Positions 24,160 through 44,100 of a DNA stretch of 64,000 nt are shown here, one piece after another. Location of the stretch: the NCBI GenBank assembly GCA_963082975.1, contig OY720345.1:31566611-31630610 (forward strand). The letters run 5' to 3'. The translations under genes were made by a program, and so were the position numbers. The stretch's first letter is position 1, and each line of letters opens with the position of its first letter. The DNA is from Labia minor (taxonomy: Eukaryota > Arthropoda > Insecta > Dermaptera > Spongiphoridae). The notes under the pieces were generated by a model. The model made no database searches. It was not told the origin of the DNA and saw only the letters and a program-made list of their open reading frames with translations.

Positions 24160-24955
24160 TATATAAATATATAAATTACATAGTTTTTTCTTTTTTGCGT
24201 TTATCAATTTTTTTAGTATTTTCATAAATTCAAATTTAAATTAGGTTTTTTGGTTCAACTATTTAATAATTGTTTTATCTTCCGTTTATAAGAAAATTAT
24301 GACTTTGAACTTTTGATCATTTCTTTAATAGATAAAAGTACAATGGATTTACAATGAATAGAAATGAAGTTGATTTATGATAATAATATTGTGATTATAT
24401 TAATTTATTTTAGAGGATTTCTGTTTAAATGAGGACGCGAGATGGAGAGGAGGCACCCCCTCCCCATTGACGGAAAATTTTTGAATTGCAAGATGGAGGG
24501 AAAACTTTATATAAAGACTGTTTAGAAGAAGCATTAAGAACTTGGGAGTTGGATTTCATTACTCAAATTATTATAAAATAATAATTTTATACATCACATA
24601 AAATATAATTTATATAAAAATCACTTTATTTTTTGACAATAAATGTCAAAATCAGCTGGTAGGTTCATTGACTTTTTGAAAAGCCCGAAAGTGATGCGCT
24701 TGCGCAGTGCTTCTAATATCCACCCTCTGGTTCATTTTGTTTCTTTCAGTCCACTAGAATTTATCACAGCGATACTTCCTCTAAATCTCATATTTTTAAA
24801 TATATTTAAAATAAATAGTTTACCTATAAATTATATATAGCGATGTTGAGAGCATATAATCTCGTTTTGTTTGTTTAAATTTACATTTTTCTAATTATTT
24901 AACTGAATGCAATTTTTTCGGTGACCTTACAGGGCCACTTTCAGATCGCCCCAAG
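24160..24955. other. Upstream region of KIAA0930 homologue
   Basis: Contains the NRF-1-like site and an acceptor-like CCTTACAG at 24925-24932, suggesting a non-coding or short coding exon upstream. The frame at 24643-24840 overlaps the promoter-like stretch and may be chance. Confidence 0.45.
24695..24706. promoter_or_regulatory. NRF-1-like palindrome upstream of KIAA0930
   Basis: TGCGCTTGCGCA differs by one base from the NRF-1 palindrome TGCGCATGCGCA. It lies about 250 bp upstream of the KIAA0930 start codon in a locally GC-richer stretch (24430-24740) within otherwise AT-rich DNA. It is therefore a plausible promoter or 5' UTR exon region. This is inferred from the motif only. Confidence 0.4.
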
Positions 24956-30452
<5,497 letters not shown>

Positions 30453-32197
30453 TCTCAACGAAGTCATCAAAAAAAAAGAAAAAATTTTACTTACTTAATA
30501 TAAACGTCCTGAAGAAACATCAATAAATGAACAGCCTAATCGCCTCATTAAATGAGGGTCCAAAATCAAAATTTTTTTAATTATGTTTGAGATTCATTAG
30601 TTTTCTCTCTTATTCCATTTTAGTTAATAAGTATATATTTCTTAAACCTTGAATTCACTTTAAGATAAAATACGGGTGATATTTTTCCTTTTCAAAAGGC
30701 AGAAATTATAATTATGGCCTAGATTAATAATGTTCATATAATTGATATTAAAAATCAAAATATTTTCTTTTTCAGAATTTATTAAAAAAAAAGTGTTAAT
30801 CAATGAAATTTTTATATTGTTAAAATCAATAATTGTTTCAATTATTATATTGTATATTAATATTTACTATTTAAATCTTCAATACATTGATTAATTAATT
30901 ATGAAATTAAAAAAAAAATATATTAAAAGATAAAAGTGAATTCAAAAAGACATCTTTTGTTATTAAACAAACTATTTAAATATGTATCTAATTAATAAAT
31001 TTATAATTATTGTGATTTTATTTACTTCTATAATATAAGTGCTTAAATTTATTAATCAATGAACCAAATATTTTATATATTGTAATCAATTAGTAAAACT
31101 ATTAAAATATATATTAAATATAAGAAACATGGAGCTCTCTTTATATAAATTACATGTACAATCAATATAAATATATATTGATTTTTGAATATTTATTTTT
31201 ATTTTTAAATATATTATTTTTTCACCAAAATTTATCTAGCATTTAAGTACTCAAAAAAAGAATATTTAATAACTGCATTTTTAACATTTATTTCATAATT
31301 TATATGTGATATTAATGTTTTTATATTTAAATAAATTGAAAACGAGCTATTCTTATGATCTTTAAAGGTATTTCCAAAACAGATTTCATTTTATAATGAG
31401 GTTAAAAATGATTTTTTCTAGCAGTCATTTCACAATGTTATTTCAACTTTTCTAATCATTACTCAAATTATTAGAGCCACATTATTAAAAATCTTACTTT
31501 TGTAATTTTATTCTTTTATTCTCTTCTCTTTTTCTCTCATTATTTGTATATAGTAATAATTTCACTATCAGTAACAACTATTCACTTTTTTATCCATATT
31601 CAAAAATAATATTTTTCTTAAAATGGTTCTAATGATTTTGAGCAATTATAAATATATATATATATATATACATATATAATAATTGATATATTGATAATAA
31701 TGGTCAAATTGATAAGTATATTGTAAATAATCATAAAAAAACAATTATTAAAAAAAAATAAACCCATACTTTGTTTTTCTTTGAAAAAACCTTAGTTTAA
31801 AATCATTTGAACAGATAATCTTTTCAGCAAACATACTATTCTTAATAAAATTTTCTCAAACAATATCTAATATAAGTTTGCTTGCAAAAATAAAACAAAT
31901 TTCAATTTAGCCAATGAAACTGGTAGAATTCCTAAATATAGAATTAAAATATTTCGCCTTAATTCAATATATATAATAATATTTTTGTGCTTATTATATT
32001 TTTAATAAATTTAAATATAATATATATATATTGTAATAGATTTTAGATACAAGAATATATGAAATTCAATTTTTTAAAAAATAAATAAGAATATTATATA
32101 ATTATCAAAATATAAACAAAATAGTTCAAAGAAATCTTTTTATATTTTTAAATCAATATTCACTACACCGTTTATTATCTATATTTAGAATTGAAAG
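30453..32197. other. Intergenic region KIAA0930 to CFAP69
   Basis: The KIAA0930 3' UTR has AATAAA near 30524. The rest is AT-rich with no exon, repeat family or X-box recognised upstream of the CFAP69 ATG. Confidence 0.55.
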
Positions 32198-35100
32198 ATG
32201 ACAGACGAATTTCCAGATCCCCATGATCTCATTAGGGATATTTATTTGCTTTTAATTTCTGATAAAGTAACATCCCATATTGAAGAAATTGAAGAGAAAA
32301 TTATATGCTATGCAGAATTATCGAAAAATGGATTTGTATCCTTTTATTATTTTAATAGAATATCTGAATTTTCTTAAAATATTTTTCTTAATTTTTATTT
32401 TAATCAAAGTGGTTAGAAGATCTTGAACCACTTTCTCGCATTTTAATTATTTTGACATTTTACTGTGAAAATAAAGCAAATGATGGCGATTATTTTCTGC
32501 ATAATTCTTATGAGATCAATTATGATTATACTTTTCGTATGATACTTTTAAGACTTCTTAGCATTGCACATCTTCCTATTCGAATGCATGTTCCTTCAGA
32601 ATGGATCAATGGTTTTATTTTGGTATTGTGATTAAAAACATGAATGATAATCTTAAAAATTTTGTCAGCATATTATAATTTAAAGATTTTGAAAAAATTA
32701 ATACTTATAACAATTTTTATCTCATCATTAATTAAAAAAAAACACTAATTAAAAATTTGAAAATACTATTTAAAATGTTTCTTGACAAAAATGATTAAGG
32801 CAGATTATCTTTATTTAATTCTTGAAGCACCTTCAACATTTTTTTTTGTCATTCTAGGTTGGAAGATATTTAGCTTCATTATCTTCCATTCTTACAAATG
32901 AGGCATTATTAAATGATACAAAAATTGAGAAAGAATTTACAAAAGGTGATACTTCCTTATTCGATTATAAAAATATAACACAATTTTTTAAAGATCGTAA
33001 GGATGAAGATAAATTAAAAATTAATGAAGGGTAAAAATTTATATTTATAATTCAAATAAAATAAATAATCTTAATTTTAATAGATATTTTAGAGAAGGTA
33101 GGGAAATTTTTTTATTTTCATTGTTAATTAATTCTAAATTAATATAAATATTAAAATATAAAATATGAGAGGGAATCGGTATTAGTATTTAAAATTCAAT
33201 TGGAGAAAATAATTTTCGGAATTACAATAATTTTTAGTTATTTTCATGATTTATACTTTTTCATCTTTTAACTGTTATTGTACAAATTGCAATAATATAT
33301 TTGGGGTTTTCTATAATAAAATATTATTATTTATATATCTACGTTAGGTACAAGAACGTAATAAAAAAAATGAAATATTTTTTTAGATATGATTTTAATA
33401 ATAAAGGAATTAAAAAAGAAAATTTCGTTAAATATGGGATAGAAATTTCAAAAACATTTTTACAAGACCTGGAACAAAATAATAAATGCGGGGTAAATCA
33501 TTTACCAGTAAATAAGCAAAATCAAGAAAAATATGTAATCGAAAAAGTGATAAAAGTTGAAACGTACGATGATGGTAGATATTTTTAGATAATTTCATTT
33601 ATTTTTATTATTATTATTATTATTTATATTTATATTAAATTAATAATTATACTTGTTAGACAAGATCCCAGATATTTATTCGGAAATTGGAAGTATATAT
33701 TCCGAAAATGTAATGAAAAAGAAACATAAAAAGAAAGTAAACAAACAAAAGGGATTGAACGATGATGATTATTTATTATCGAGTGATTCATTGAATTGTA
33801 GTTGTGATTTTTCAAAAAAAACATCCGAAAATGAAATCGATGATTTTGATTGGAATTCACAAGATAACATACAATTAAAATTACAAGAAATGGAAGAAGA
33901 ATATCATTCAAATTATTCACAAGATTCTTTTGCTATAGATTGGCCCCCGGAGAAAACTGATAGTGAATGCAGTTTTGGCACTTCAATTCCGCTTAGTTCT
34001 ACTCTCTCATATTCCAAAGTGAATAAAGAAGAAATCATTCCTATTCAAAGTGAAAAGATACAGATATTGGTAAAGATTCTCAATAATAAATCATTAACCA
34101 TTTGAAATTACTCTAACACTATAAATTATTGGACACGGGCATTATTCAAAATTCCTAGTTTACTATCAACTTTTGAGAAATGTAGCTCATTCGGAAGAGG
34201 GCCTTTACCTACCACGTTTTCATTTATTTTTCTTCTAAAGAGACCGTAAAATATGTTTGATAGTTTTTCACATGATTAAAAATTGTTTAAAAATGCTATA
34301 TATAGAATTTCAGCTTGATTGAATCGCTGAAAGTACCGGAATTAATTTTTGCAAATCACGCGCCAGCACGTGATGTGGTGCCATCAACAAAGAGTTTTAA
34401 TAAATATTAATAATTATTAATTTTAATTTATAATTTAATTAATTAAATTAAATTTAAATATAATATATGTTATTTAATCCAATTCAAATTGCGAGATAGT
34501 CGAGTGAAGACACTCCAGATTTTTTAGTTAGTAAATCAAATAAAAAAAAATTATTTCAATATTATGTAGAATGTAAATAATGAAATTCGCTGTAAAAATA
34601 AAAATGTAAATGTACATATAAAAATTATTGTAAACTCTTTTTTGTTATGTTATGGGATAAAAATAATTTTATGTATCACAAATTGGTTAATAAACATTCT
34701 TTTTTAAACTAAAAAATAAAAAAAATAAAAAGGTGCTCATAATATTTTTAGACAAGCGTAGTATTATTATTATTATTACTTTTTTTTGAGAAGGTCAGGG
34801 ACTTGAGTTGTATTTAAATTATATAATAATTTCCAATTTTGTTTGAAATTTATTAAATAAATATTTGTTAAGTTAATTGTTTATCTCGGAAAAAAAATTC
34901 TCTATTCTATTCCATATTTAAACTGTAATTAAAATTGATATCTCCCCTCAGAACCATTATAATAATTTCTATATGAATATATTAAGTTACAGGAAGGATA
35001 TATATTATATACATATAATATTATTAGTAATCTCAGTAAATATGTAATTGTAAAGAAAATTCTTGAAGTTATAATTGGTTAACTAATGTTATTATTGTAA

Positions 35101-38100
35101 TTGATTTCATCAAAATATTTTTCAAGTATATCAAACTAAACTCTTATTATTTATGATATGATACTATGAGTTAATGAAGACCAAAAAACATAAAATCATA
35201 TTTACAAGAGATCTCATCTGTGAACATATATTTAGGGTAATAAAATAGAGAAGGTTACTTTATGTGGGACATGTATATGAGTAATTAGCTAAGAAAGGCT
35301 AATGAGAAGTTTCTTTAAAGAGAAACCAATTGGGAAACGACTGGTAGGTAGTCCAAAGACGCGGTGAGCTGACAATACAAAACAAATATAAGGGAATTGG
35401 GAGTAGATAGGAATTATATATGGAGGAGTTATCAAGATAGAATATATGGAAAAATATGAATACCTAGAACTTTTTCAGAGGTCCTACAATATTTCTCTGA
35501 GAACAAGGATATTTTGCAAGTATTGTTTTTTATTTATAAGAAGCTAGACATTCTGGAAAACGCTTGTTGATCAACCTTGTGCTCTCGGGTTCAAGTCCCA
35601 GGTTTGGCAAGGGAATTTCTCTCTATCTGGGGTCTTTGGAAACGAGGTTCTCCCAACCTACGTGATTCAATTTGAAAAACTATTAGAAATAAAAAGTAGC
35701 GGCCTATGATAAAAAGAATCAAGATAGAGTTTCAGAAAATCCATTTAACTGATCAGCTACCCAGCTTAGGCGGCAACCGACATAATAGGAGCTGTATCTT
35801 CTTTTATAGGATGAAAATAAGTTTTTTTTAATGATTTTTTTATTTGTATGAGAATAAAAAAAATTCAATCTAAATTATAACAAAATACTATATTTAACGT
35901 TACTTTTTTTTATTATTTTCTTTTTAATATTATAGGCGTTAAAGGCTTTATATAATCTATTAATAAAAAAGAAAATAGAAAAGCATAAGTGTTGTCCTTT
36001 CAACAAAAGTGAAAATTGTTATGTAACCGAAGACCAAGCTTTAAAAGCAATGGATTATGGTTCATGTGCAGCACGAATTTCAGATGCTCTTACTCTACTT
36101 AAAAATAAAGTAATATATTTTTAAATTTAAAACATAGAATATATCCTTTTCTATTAATAAACTATTAAACATTTCCTTTAGGTAAAATTTTATAATATGT
36201 ATATTGTTGCTGTCAGACTTAAAATATTAAAATATGGTATACTAAAATTAGGGTGACCATATTTCTAAAACACCAAATCGGGACAAACGGTTTACCTTTT
36301 TTTTTAGAACCAAATTGAAAAAATTTTGAAAAATGTCCTAAATATTTAAAAAACGGGACAATAGGTTGTCCCGAAGACATTTTTGGGGACGCCGGGACAG
36401 AGCACCTAAAAACGGGACGTATGGTCACCCTAACTAAAATATAAAATTGTAATGGTAATATATTAGTGAACTTCTTCTTCAAGTAGCGTCTCCTTTGCGA
36501 AGGTTTGCTATTATCATGGCGAACTTGATGTTTGAAAATGCGGCCCTGAAAAGTTCTGCAGATGTTAATTTAAACCATTCTTGCAGGTTCCGTAACTAAG
36601 ATATTCGTCTTCTACCGGCCGATCTTCTGCCCACAATCTTTCCCTGGATGATGAGGTGAAGGACTTGGTATTTTGAACCCCTCATAATGTGGCCAAGGTA
36701 TATGAGTTTTCTCTTCTTGATCTCATTGATAACTTCTGGCTCCTTCAGCATTCTCTTTAGGACTTCCACATTGGTGACTTTCTCTGTCCAAGATATTTTG
36801 AGCATTCTCCTGTATGTCCAAAGGCATCGATTTTTCTCTCGCGCTGTTTATTGAGAGTCCAAGTTTCAGCTCCGTATTACAACACCGGATATACGTAGGA
36901 ATCAACATTCACATTCTCAGGTCACGGCCACACAACATCTTTCTTATTTTTACAAAAGCGGCATGGGCTCTCTCTATCCTTGTCCTGACTTCCGCTGAGT
37001 AATCAGCACGGGAATTGATGGCTGTACCCAGGTACATGTACTTCCTTCTCCAGCTCCTCTCCATAGACATTCGTTCGGTATCTAATTTTTAGAGATGATC
37101 ATATATTTAGACTTCTTTGCGTTGAGGGTGAGACCAATACGTCGGCTAGTCGTGACGATGTTGTCCAGCAGTAACTGAAGATCTTGCATGTTTTCCGCGA
37201 GCAAGACCGTATCATCCGCTTATCGCAAATTAATAAGCCGAACTCCATTTACTAGGATCCCCAACTTCAGTTTCGTGAGCCTGGTTAAAAATTTCTTCGA
37301 AATATATATTGAAAAGGAGTGGAGAGAGCACACAGCCCTGTCTAACGCCCCGGTTGATATCCACTGACTCTGTGACTGTCTCATGAAAACGAACATTTGC
37401 TTTTTGATTAAAATATAGGTTTTCAATAATCCGGATGTCTCTCGTTTCAATGTTTTTCTGTTTCAGAACTTGGATGAGTAGGTTAAGTCTTACTTTGTCA
37501 AACACCTTGTAGTAGTCAATAAAACACGCATATACTTTTTATTTACATCCATACAACGCTGCATGAGGACATTGTAAGCGAAAAGTGCGTCTTTTGTACT
37601 ATATCCATTTCTGAAACCAAATTTTGTGTCCGAGATGTTTTCTTCTTGTTTCAGAAAAGTTCTACGGTGTATAACTTTGAGAAAGTTCTTTAGTGTGTGG
37701 GACATCAAGCTGATTGTTCTATACTCTTCACATTTCTTCGCATTTGGCTTTTTAGGTATTGTAACGAAAGTTGATTCAAGTATATTCTATTAAAAAATGC
37801 CGTGACTACGCTCAGGTGTTACTCCTCAATTAGTTTAAGAACCTCGGCGGGAATTTGGTCGAAACCCAGTGCTTTCCCGTTTTTTGATGACTGTATTGCT
37901 CGTTGAACTTCTTTCAGAATCAGTTTCTTCCTCTCTTTCGCTGTTCATAAGTTTCTCCCTGTTATCCTCAAACAAGACCTTTATGTAGTTTTCCCACAAC
38001 TGAAACTGACTTGCAATGTCGGTTACTAAATTTCCTTCATTATCTGTCAGAAAATATGTTTATTGTTTCTTGCCTATTCCCGTAAACTCTTTGATCTTTT

Positions 38101-41100
38101 TGTGGAGACGCAGATCTTGTTGTTGCTCCAACTCTTCGATTTCTACACACTTTCCTTTCAGTCATAATTCTTTAGCACGACGACAATCATGTCTTATTCT
38201 TACTTTTAACTCGTGGTATTTATTTCGGTCCCTAGACTTTGCTACTCTTCTCTTGTCCATTAAACTGAGAATTTCCTAGGTCATCCAATCTTGCTTCACT
38301 TGCTTTTTTGGTCTCAAATGTTTTTTACAGGGTTCCAGCAGTGCTGATTTAAAACTCTTCCACATCTCCTCCGGCTTCCCCTCGTCTCCGTCATTGATCA
38401 TCTTCATTCTCTCCAAATTCTCATTTACCTCTAGAAAGAACTGCTCTCTTGTCTCGGCACTTCTCAATTGGTTTACCTCTATCCGAGGCTCGCTCTGTCT
38501 TTTTGCCAACTTTTTTAATTTCATTTTTATTATAGCCACCAGTGGATTGTGGTCTGAAACCACATCTGCTCCTGAATATGTTTTGACGTTTTTCACTGAA
38601 TTCGTCGTTTTCTCCTTGTCCAATTTTCGCATTAAGGTCTCCCATCGTGATGTCTCGGTTTTTTGTTAATTTCAGGATCTGTTATAGAACAGATCCTGAA
38701 ATTAACAAAAAAGAATAGAAGGTTTCTACTTCTTTGTCTTCTTTATCCGCTGTCGGAGCATAAACTTGAACAAGATTCAGAGTTCCACAATAGGCTTTTA
38801 ATTGAAGTAGCATAACTCTTGAAGAGAGAGGTAGAAAATTTATTACAGAATCTACGTTTAAAACTGGCATAATTAAATTAAAACACCGTTATGAGAAATG
38901 TATCAGTGTTGATGGAGATTATGTTGAAAAATAAAGCAAAACAAAAAATTTAAAAACATCGTTTTTCTTGGTCAGGCCGGAAACTTTCCATCCCACCCTC
39001 GTATATTAGACAGTGACACCAATAGTACAGTTATTTTTAGTAACAAAATCATTTAAATGAAGCCTAAACTTTTTGATTGATGTTTCTGTACCAATTTCAA
39101 GTAGTTTGACAATTTCTGAGTTGGACCTAATTGAGGAAGAGCAAGATTTGGATAAAAATCTATTCCAGGAAACATTTGAATCAGCTTAAATCCATTCAGA
39201 AGGGGAATTCCTAAATTTTTATTTTTACATTTTGTATTTTTATTTTTATTCATTTGTTATAATTTTTTTTCAAATATTTTTTACTTTTATCATTTAAAAG
39301 GTATTTCTCTTTGCAGGTTTTTATATATTGTGCTAAATTTGCAACCTTACTTAGTCAACGGTCACAATCATTTGCAATGACTTTAATAAAACGAGGCAAC
39401 ATTAATACAGTTTTACTTAGACAATATTTATTTTATACAAGAGGAATCCCTTTAGAAGAACTTCCTGATGATTCATTTACCTTGATGGAACAATTTATGG
39501 CTCCATCGGAAGAGAGAATTCAAGTGTCTTTTGAGGCTGGACGACTTCTTTGGCAGCTCCTTTCCACGGTGAAAAATTGGAAAGAGAAAGCTACAAAAGA
39601 AGAAGAAATAAAAGATGAGAAAAGTTTTGAAAGTCATGATAGGTAGGTTTTTTTGTATATATAAATGGATAAGAATTATAAAAATTAAAGTTGATGAAAA
39701 ATCGATTTCAATTTGTCATAAGAACGTACAGACAGACAGACATGAAGCGAAGTTGAAAAAAATGTTATAATATACAAGTGATCCGATGCTTAGTTTTTAA
39801 ATTATAGTAGTAAGATGTTTTTTATTGATAATCAGGAGATGTGTAACAAACTTAAAAGGTACAAAGATTTTAATTTAAGTAAAATTATAATATTATTATT
39901 ATAACTTTAAATATATCAAATTTCAATAATAATTTTTTTACAAATTATTAAAATATTCTTTATATAAATTATAAATATATATCATTTGTTTCAGGAAAGT
40001 ATTTAATTTATATTTAGTAATAAATATATTTAATTTTGAATTTGTATAGTAATTTAACTAACTCTACCTCTCAGAGTTGTTTTTTATTACCTTGTAATTA
40101 TTTTATTTTTGACAACTGAATTTTAATTAATTTTAAATATATTAAATTTTAAATAAGCTCATTATTTTCAAAATTAATAATATTATAGAAATTATGAAAT
40201 CATTTTTCATCCACTGTGTTGACGTCCAGTATCACGCTTCTCTTCAATTCTTTCATTTGTTATTTTTCGCATATGGAGAGCGAGAGTGGATATATTAAGT
40301 GATTATATATGATTATATATATTTATAATTTAAGTGGCCCGTGTTTTCGATTTTTCACACACAAATAATTACTTAATAGACACTGCCGCCCCTACCCGAG
40401 TGTCGCCTACGAAAAGAGCTCTCCTGACTTTTTCCTGTCGATATTTTCATTAACTCTTCTTCTATAAAGAGGCCCATAAAGGAAAAGATTAAAACAAATA
40501 ACACCGATATAATCTAAAAAAGCGGAGAAGTTACATTTTAATGAAAAACATCATTTTTAAATTATAATTAAGATACATATATATTTTTTTTCAGAGATTA
40601 TGTATCATCTAAAATATCACTCAAAACTTATGAATGTGAAACTTCATTATCATTCCAGAATAGTCTAAAGTTTAATGTACGTAAAATGATTATTCTTTCT
40701 ATATACAATATTTCACACACAAATAATTACTTAATAGACACTGCCGCCCCTATCAGAGTGCCGCCTAGTAAAGAGCTCTCCTGACTTTCTAAATACAATC
40801 TTTCTTTAAATTTATTTAATGTCTTTTCAAAATTCACCTTTTCTTTAGAATAGATCTAGTATATTTATAGGAGAAGATACTTTTTATTCTTCTCTCAAAA
40901 GCCATTTCTGATCTATCAATATCCTGTCCTGCATCTAAAATCTCAGTATTTCTTCTATATTTTTATAGATCAATAAAAAATAATTTTATTTATTTTAGCA
41001 TCTATAACATTAGCATCTTTGATTTTTTTTTATTTTTATTTTAACATTTTATTTTATTCAGTAAAATATATCATATATAAATTAAAATTAAAAAAAAACG

Positions 41101-44100
41101 GATAGGACTTACTAATTATTTAATTAATTATCTATCCTTAATTATTTCAGAATAAAAAGGAAAAAAGTACTGAAATGAAGAGTAGATCTCTTAAAAGCAT
41201 GTCGAGTGAAAGTTCTACATTTGATGAATATTACCAAAATACACGTGGTTCGATTATGCCAAAAATGGCTTTTGAAAAAATTTTAGATGCAGAAACATCT
41301 TATAATTGTCAAGGTAGATTTTTATGATTGTGTAATCTTCTCGAGCTGATAATTCTATAAGTTCCACAATCTTATTTTTTATATTCACTTATGGTAAATG
41401 CACAGGTTGCAAAACATTGTGACGGTAAAAATTTTCTATGAAAATTAAATAAATTTTCTCTTGAAATTAGAGAGGTAAAAAAATGACTAGAATCGTCACT
41501 TCGAATTCTCAACGAACCAGATAGCTTTTAGTGCACTTGAAATTTCATTGTGAACCTTCGAAAAAAATTAATTTAATTAATATAAAATTGATTTATTATT
41601 TTATTTTAGGCTTTTACTCATTTTATGAAATAATAGCATAGGACACTTCTTTTATTTTCGTCATAATTTAATATATAGTTTCACGATGAGTGGTTTTAAT
41701 AGAAATCAGGTAACAGGAGTGGCGTACTTAAGGGGGGGGGGGGCGGTGGGTGCGGTCCGCACCGGGCGGCACTTATCTTGGGGCGGCATTTTTTATATTT
41801 AGTTATAGTTGTAAAAAGCCACTTATTCATTTCATATTTATTTTTTTTCTTTCTTGAATAATAAATGATTATTATGATTATTATAAGTTTACTATTTGAT
41901 TTATATAAATTATGATCAACTATATGATTTCGAATATTATTCCTCGGTGTATATAAATGCATTTTAGTGTAAATTTTGAATTCTAATTCCAAGAACAGGA
42001 TAATAATTTTATTTTATTGTATTCATTAAAATTCGTTGAATTCGTAAACGCATCTTTAAGATTTTGTTCGGCAAAATTACCTTCGTTCTACAATGAGTCA
42101 ATTAAGACTATAGAATCTTGCAATATTGTCAGTAGAACAAGAGATTACAAATAATATAAATTTTGAGAGCATTATACACGATTTTTCTAGTATGAAAGCT
42201 AGAAGAGTAAATATTATATAAATATGTTTACGAGTGCTTACAAATATGTGTAAAAAATTTACTCTATTAATTAATATTGATTAAATAACTTAATAATTTA
42301 TTTATGTGTATTAATTTATAAAAAACACTATTTGATTGACTTATAATAGAAAGGGCGGCAAACTGGAGATCGCCCCGGGCGGCAAAAGTTCTAGGTACGC
42401 CACTGGGTAACAGGTATTTACTACGTTGCGTTTACTCTACTGTATTACAAAAAATGATTTATTATTAATATAATTATTTAATTCATATTAATTATTATTA
42501 AAAATAATTAATTAATATTATTTTTTGAATAATAATTAATTAATATAATTTTTCAATAATTAAATAAGGAAAAAAATAATACAAAATCAAGAAGATATTA
42601 CTATTATTACTTGTATAATATATAAATACAATCATATACTCACACAATAAATTTTAATATCACATCCAATTCAAACATATTAAATTCTATAATTCTGGCT
42701 CTTTCCTCTTATATTCTAAGATTAAATTTCAATATTGGTGAATTTTTCTTTAATCTTTCATTTTAAATTTGAATAATAAAAAATCTGGAGTGACTCCACT
42801 CGACTTTCTCGCAATTTGAATTGCATTAATTAACATATATTATATTTCAAATTAAATTTAATTAATTAAATTATAAATTAAAATTAATAAATAATATTTA
42901 TTAAACCAGCGCGTGTTTGTCGTTGGCACCACGTCACGTGTTGGCGCGTGAGATTTACAGTGTTAAAAAATTAATTCTGGTACTTTCAGCTATTCAATCA
43001 TGATGAAATTCTATATATACAGTTTTATACAATTTGTAATCATGTGAAAAACTATCAAACATATATCTTTATTTTTACAGTCAGTTTAAAGGAAAAAAAA
43101 ATCAAAACGGTAATGTCTCTCTTCTGGTTGAGATACATTTCTCAAAAGTTGATAGAAAACTACAAATTTTGAATAATGCCTGTATACCAAATTTCATTAT
43201 TCTAGCTCAAACCATTTTGCTTAATCTTGTCTATATACATTCACGCACACAAACATTTTTCTCAACCTTAGTGAAAATGACTCAGGGACCTTCAAAACGT
43301 ATAAAAAAAATTAAAATCTCAACATCGAAAATTTTCATGATCGCAAACCGGTTATATCAATGAGGTGTCCTATGATCAGTAGAACGGGTTCTCTCAACCT
43401 TTACCTTGATTTTCTTGATCGGAGGCGCTATCCAGTAGATATTCCCCAATGTTGTTCCCGGAGGCTGGGTTGACTCCGTCCCATAGATCCCAGCTAGGGA
43501 AATTCCCTTGTCAGGCCCGGGACTTGAACCCGGGACCATGTGAATGTGAGGCAGGTTCGCTACCCATTTAATATAAAATAATTAATTTTATTATTTTCAG
43601 ATTTTTGTGATATTTTGAAGAGTGATGAAGAATGTATAGAAAATGGGCCAGAAAGTTTAAATAATTTAGGTAAGAAACTTTATTAATAGAATCAGAAAGT
43701 ACATCATTCTAATATTTTAAAATATATGTAGAATTTAATTTAAAAAAAAATAATATTCCTTTTCAGAGAATTTCGGATATTATCCTTATGTATGTGAAAG
43801 TACATCTTCTTTTTCGATTTATGATCCTACTCTTCTTACTAAACCCAAACAAATTCTTTGTACTTTTTGTAAATGTCCACTTTACACACCAATGGTAATT
43901 CAATAATCTTTCATTATTATTATTAATTATTTCTGTTTATATAACGATTTTGATATGGTTTTAGAGTGACGCGTTAGATGCAGATCCATCCTTTAAAGAA
44001 TCTGAATCGATATTAGAGAATAATTTTGAGTCTCATTGGAAACATTGGCTTATTCATCACGATATCCTCGGACAAGTTCCAAATCCTACTTCAGCAGCTC

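Noticed and set aside
33630-33920. 96-codon minus-strand ORF
   Set aside because: Antisense shadow of CFAP69 exon 5, whose plus frame joins its neighbours with correct phase.
35580-35620. True tRNA gene
   Set aside because: The B box belongs to a repeated SINE; no cloverleaf with a sensible anticodon could be drawn in any copy.
37230-37505. Domesticated reverse transcriptase gene
   Set aside because: The YADD Tyr codon is a stop, frames are broken, and the surrounding LINE is 5'-truncated.
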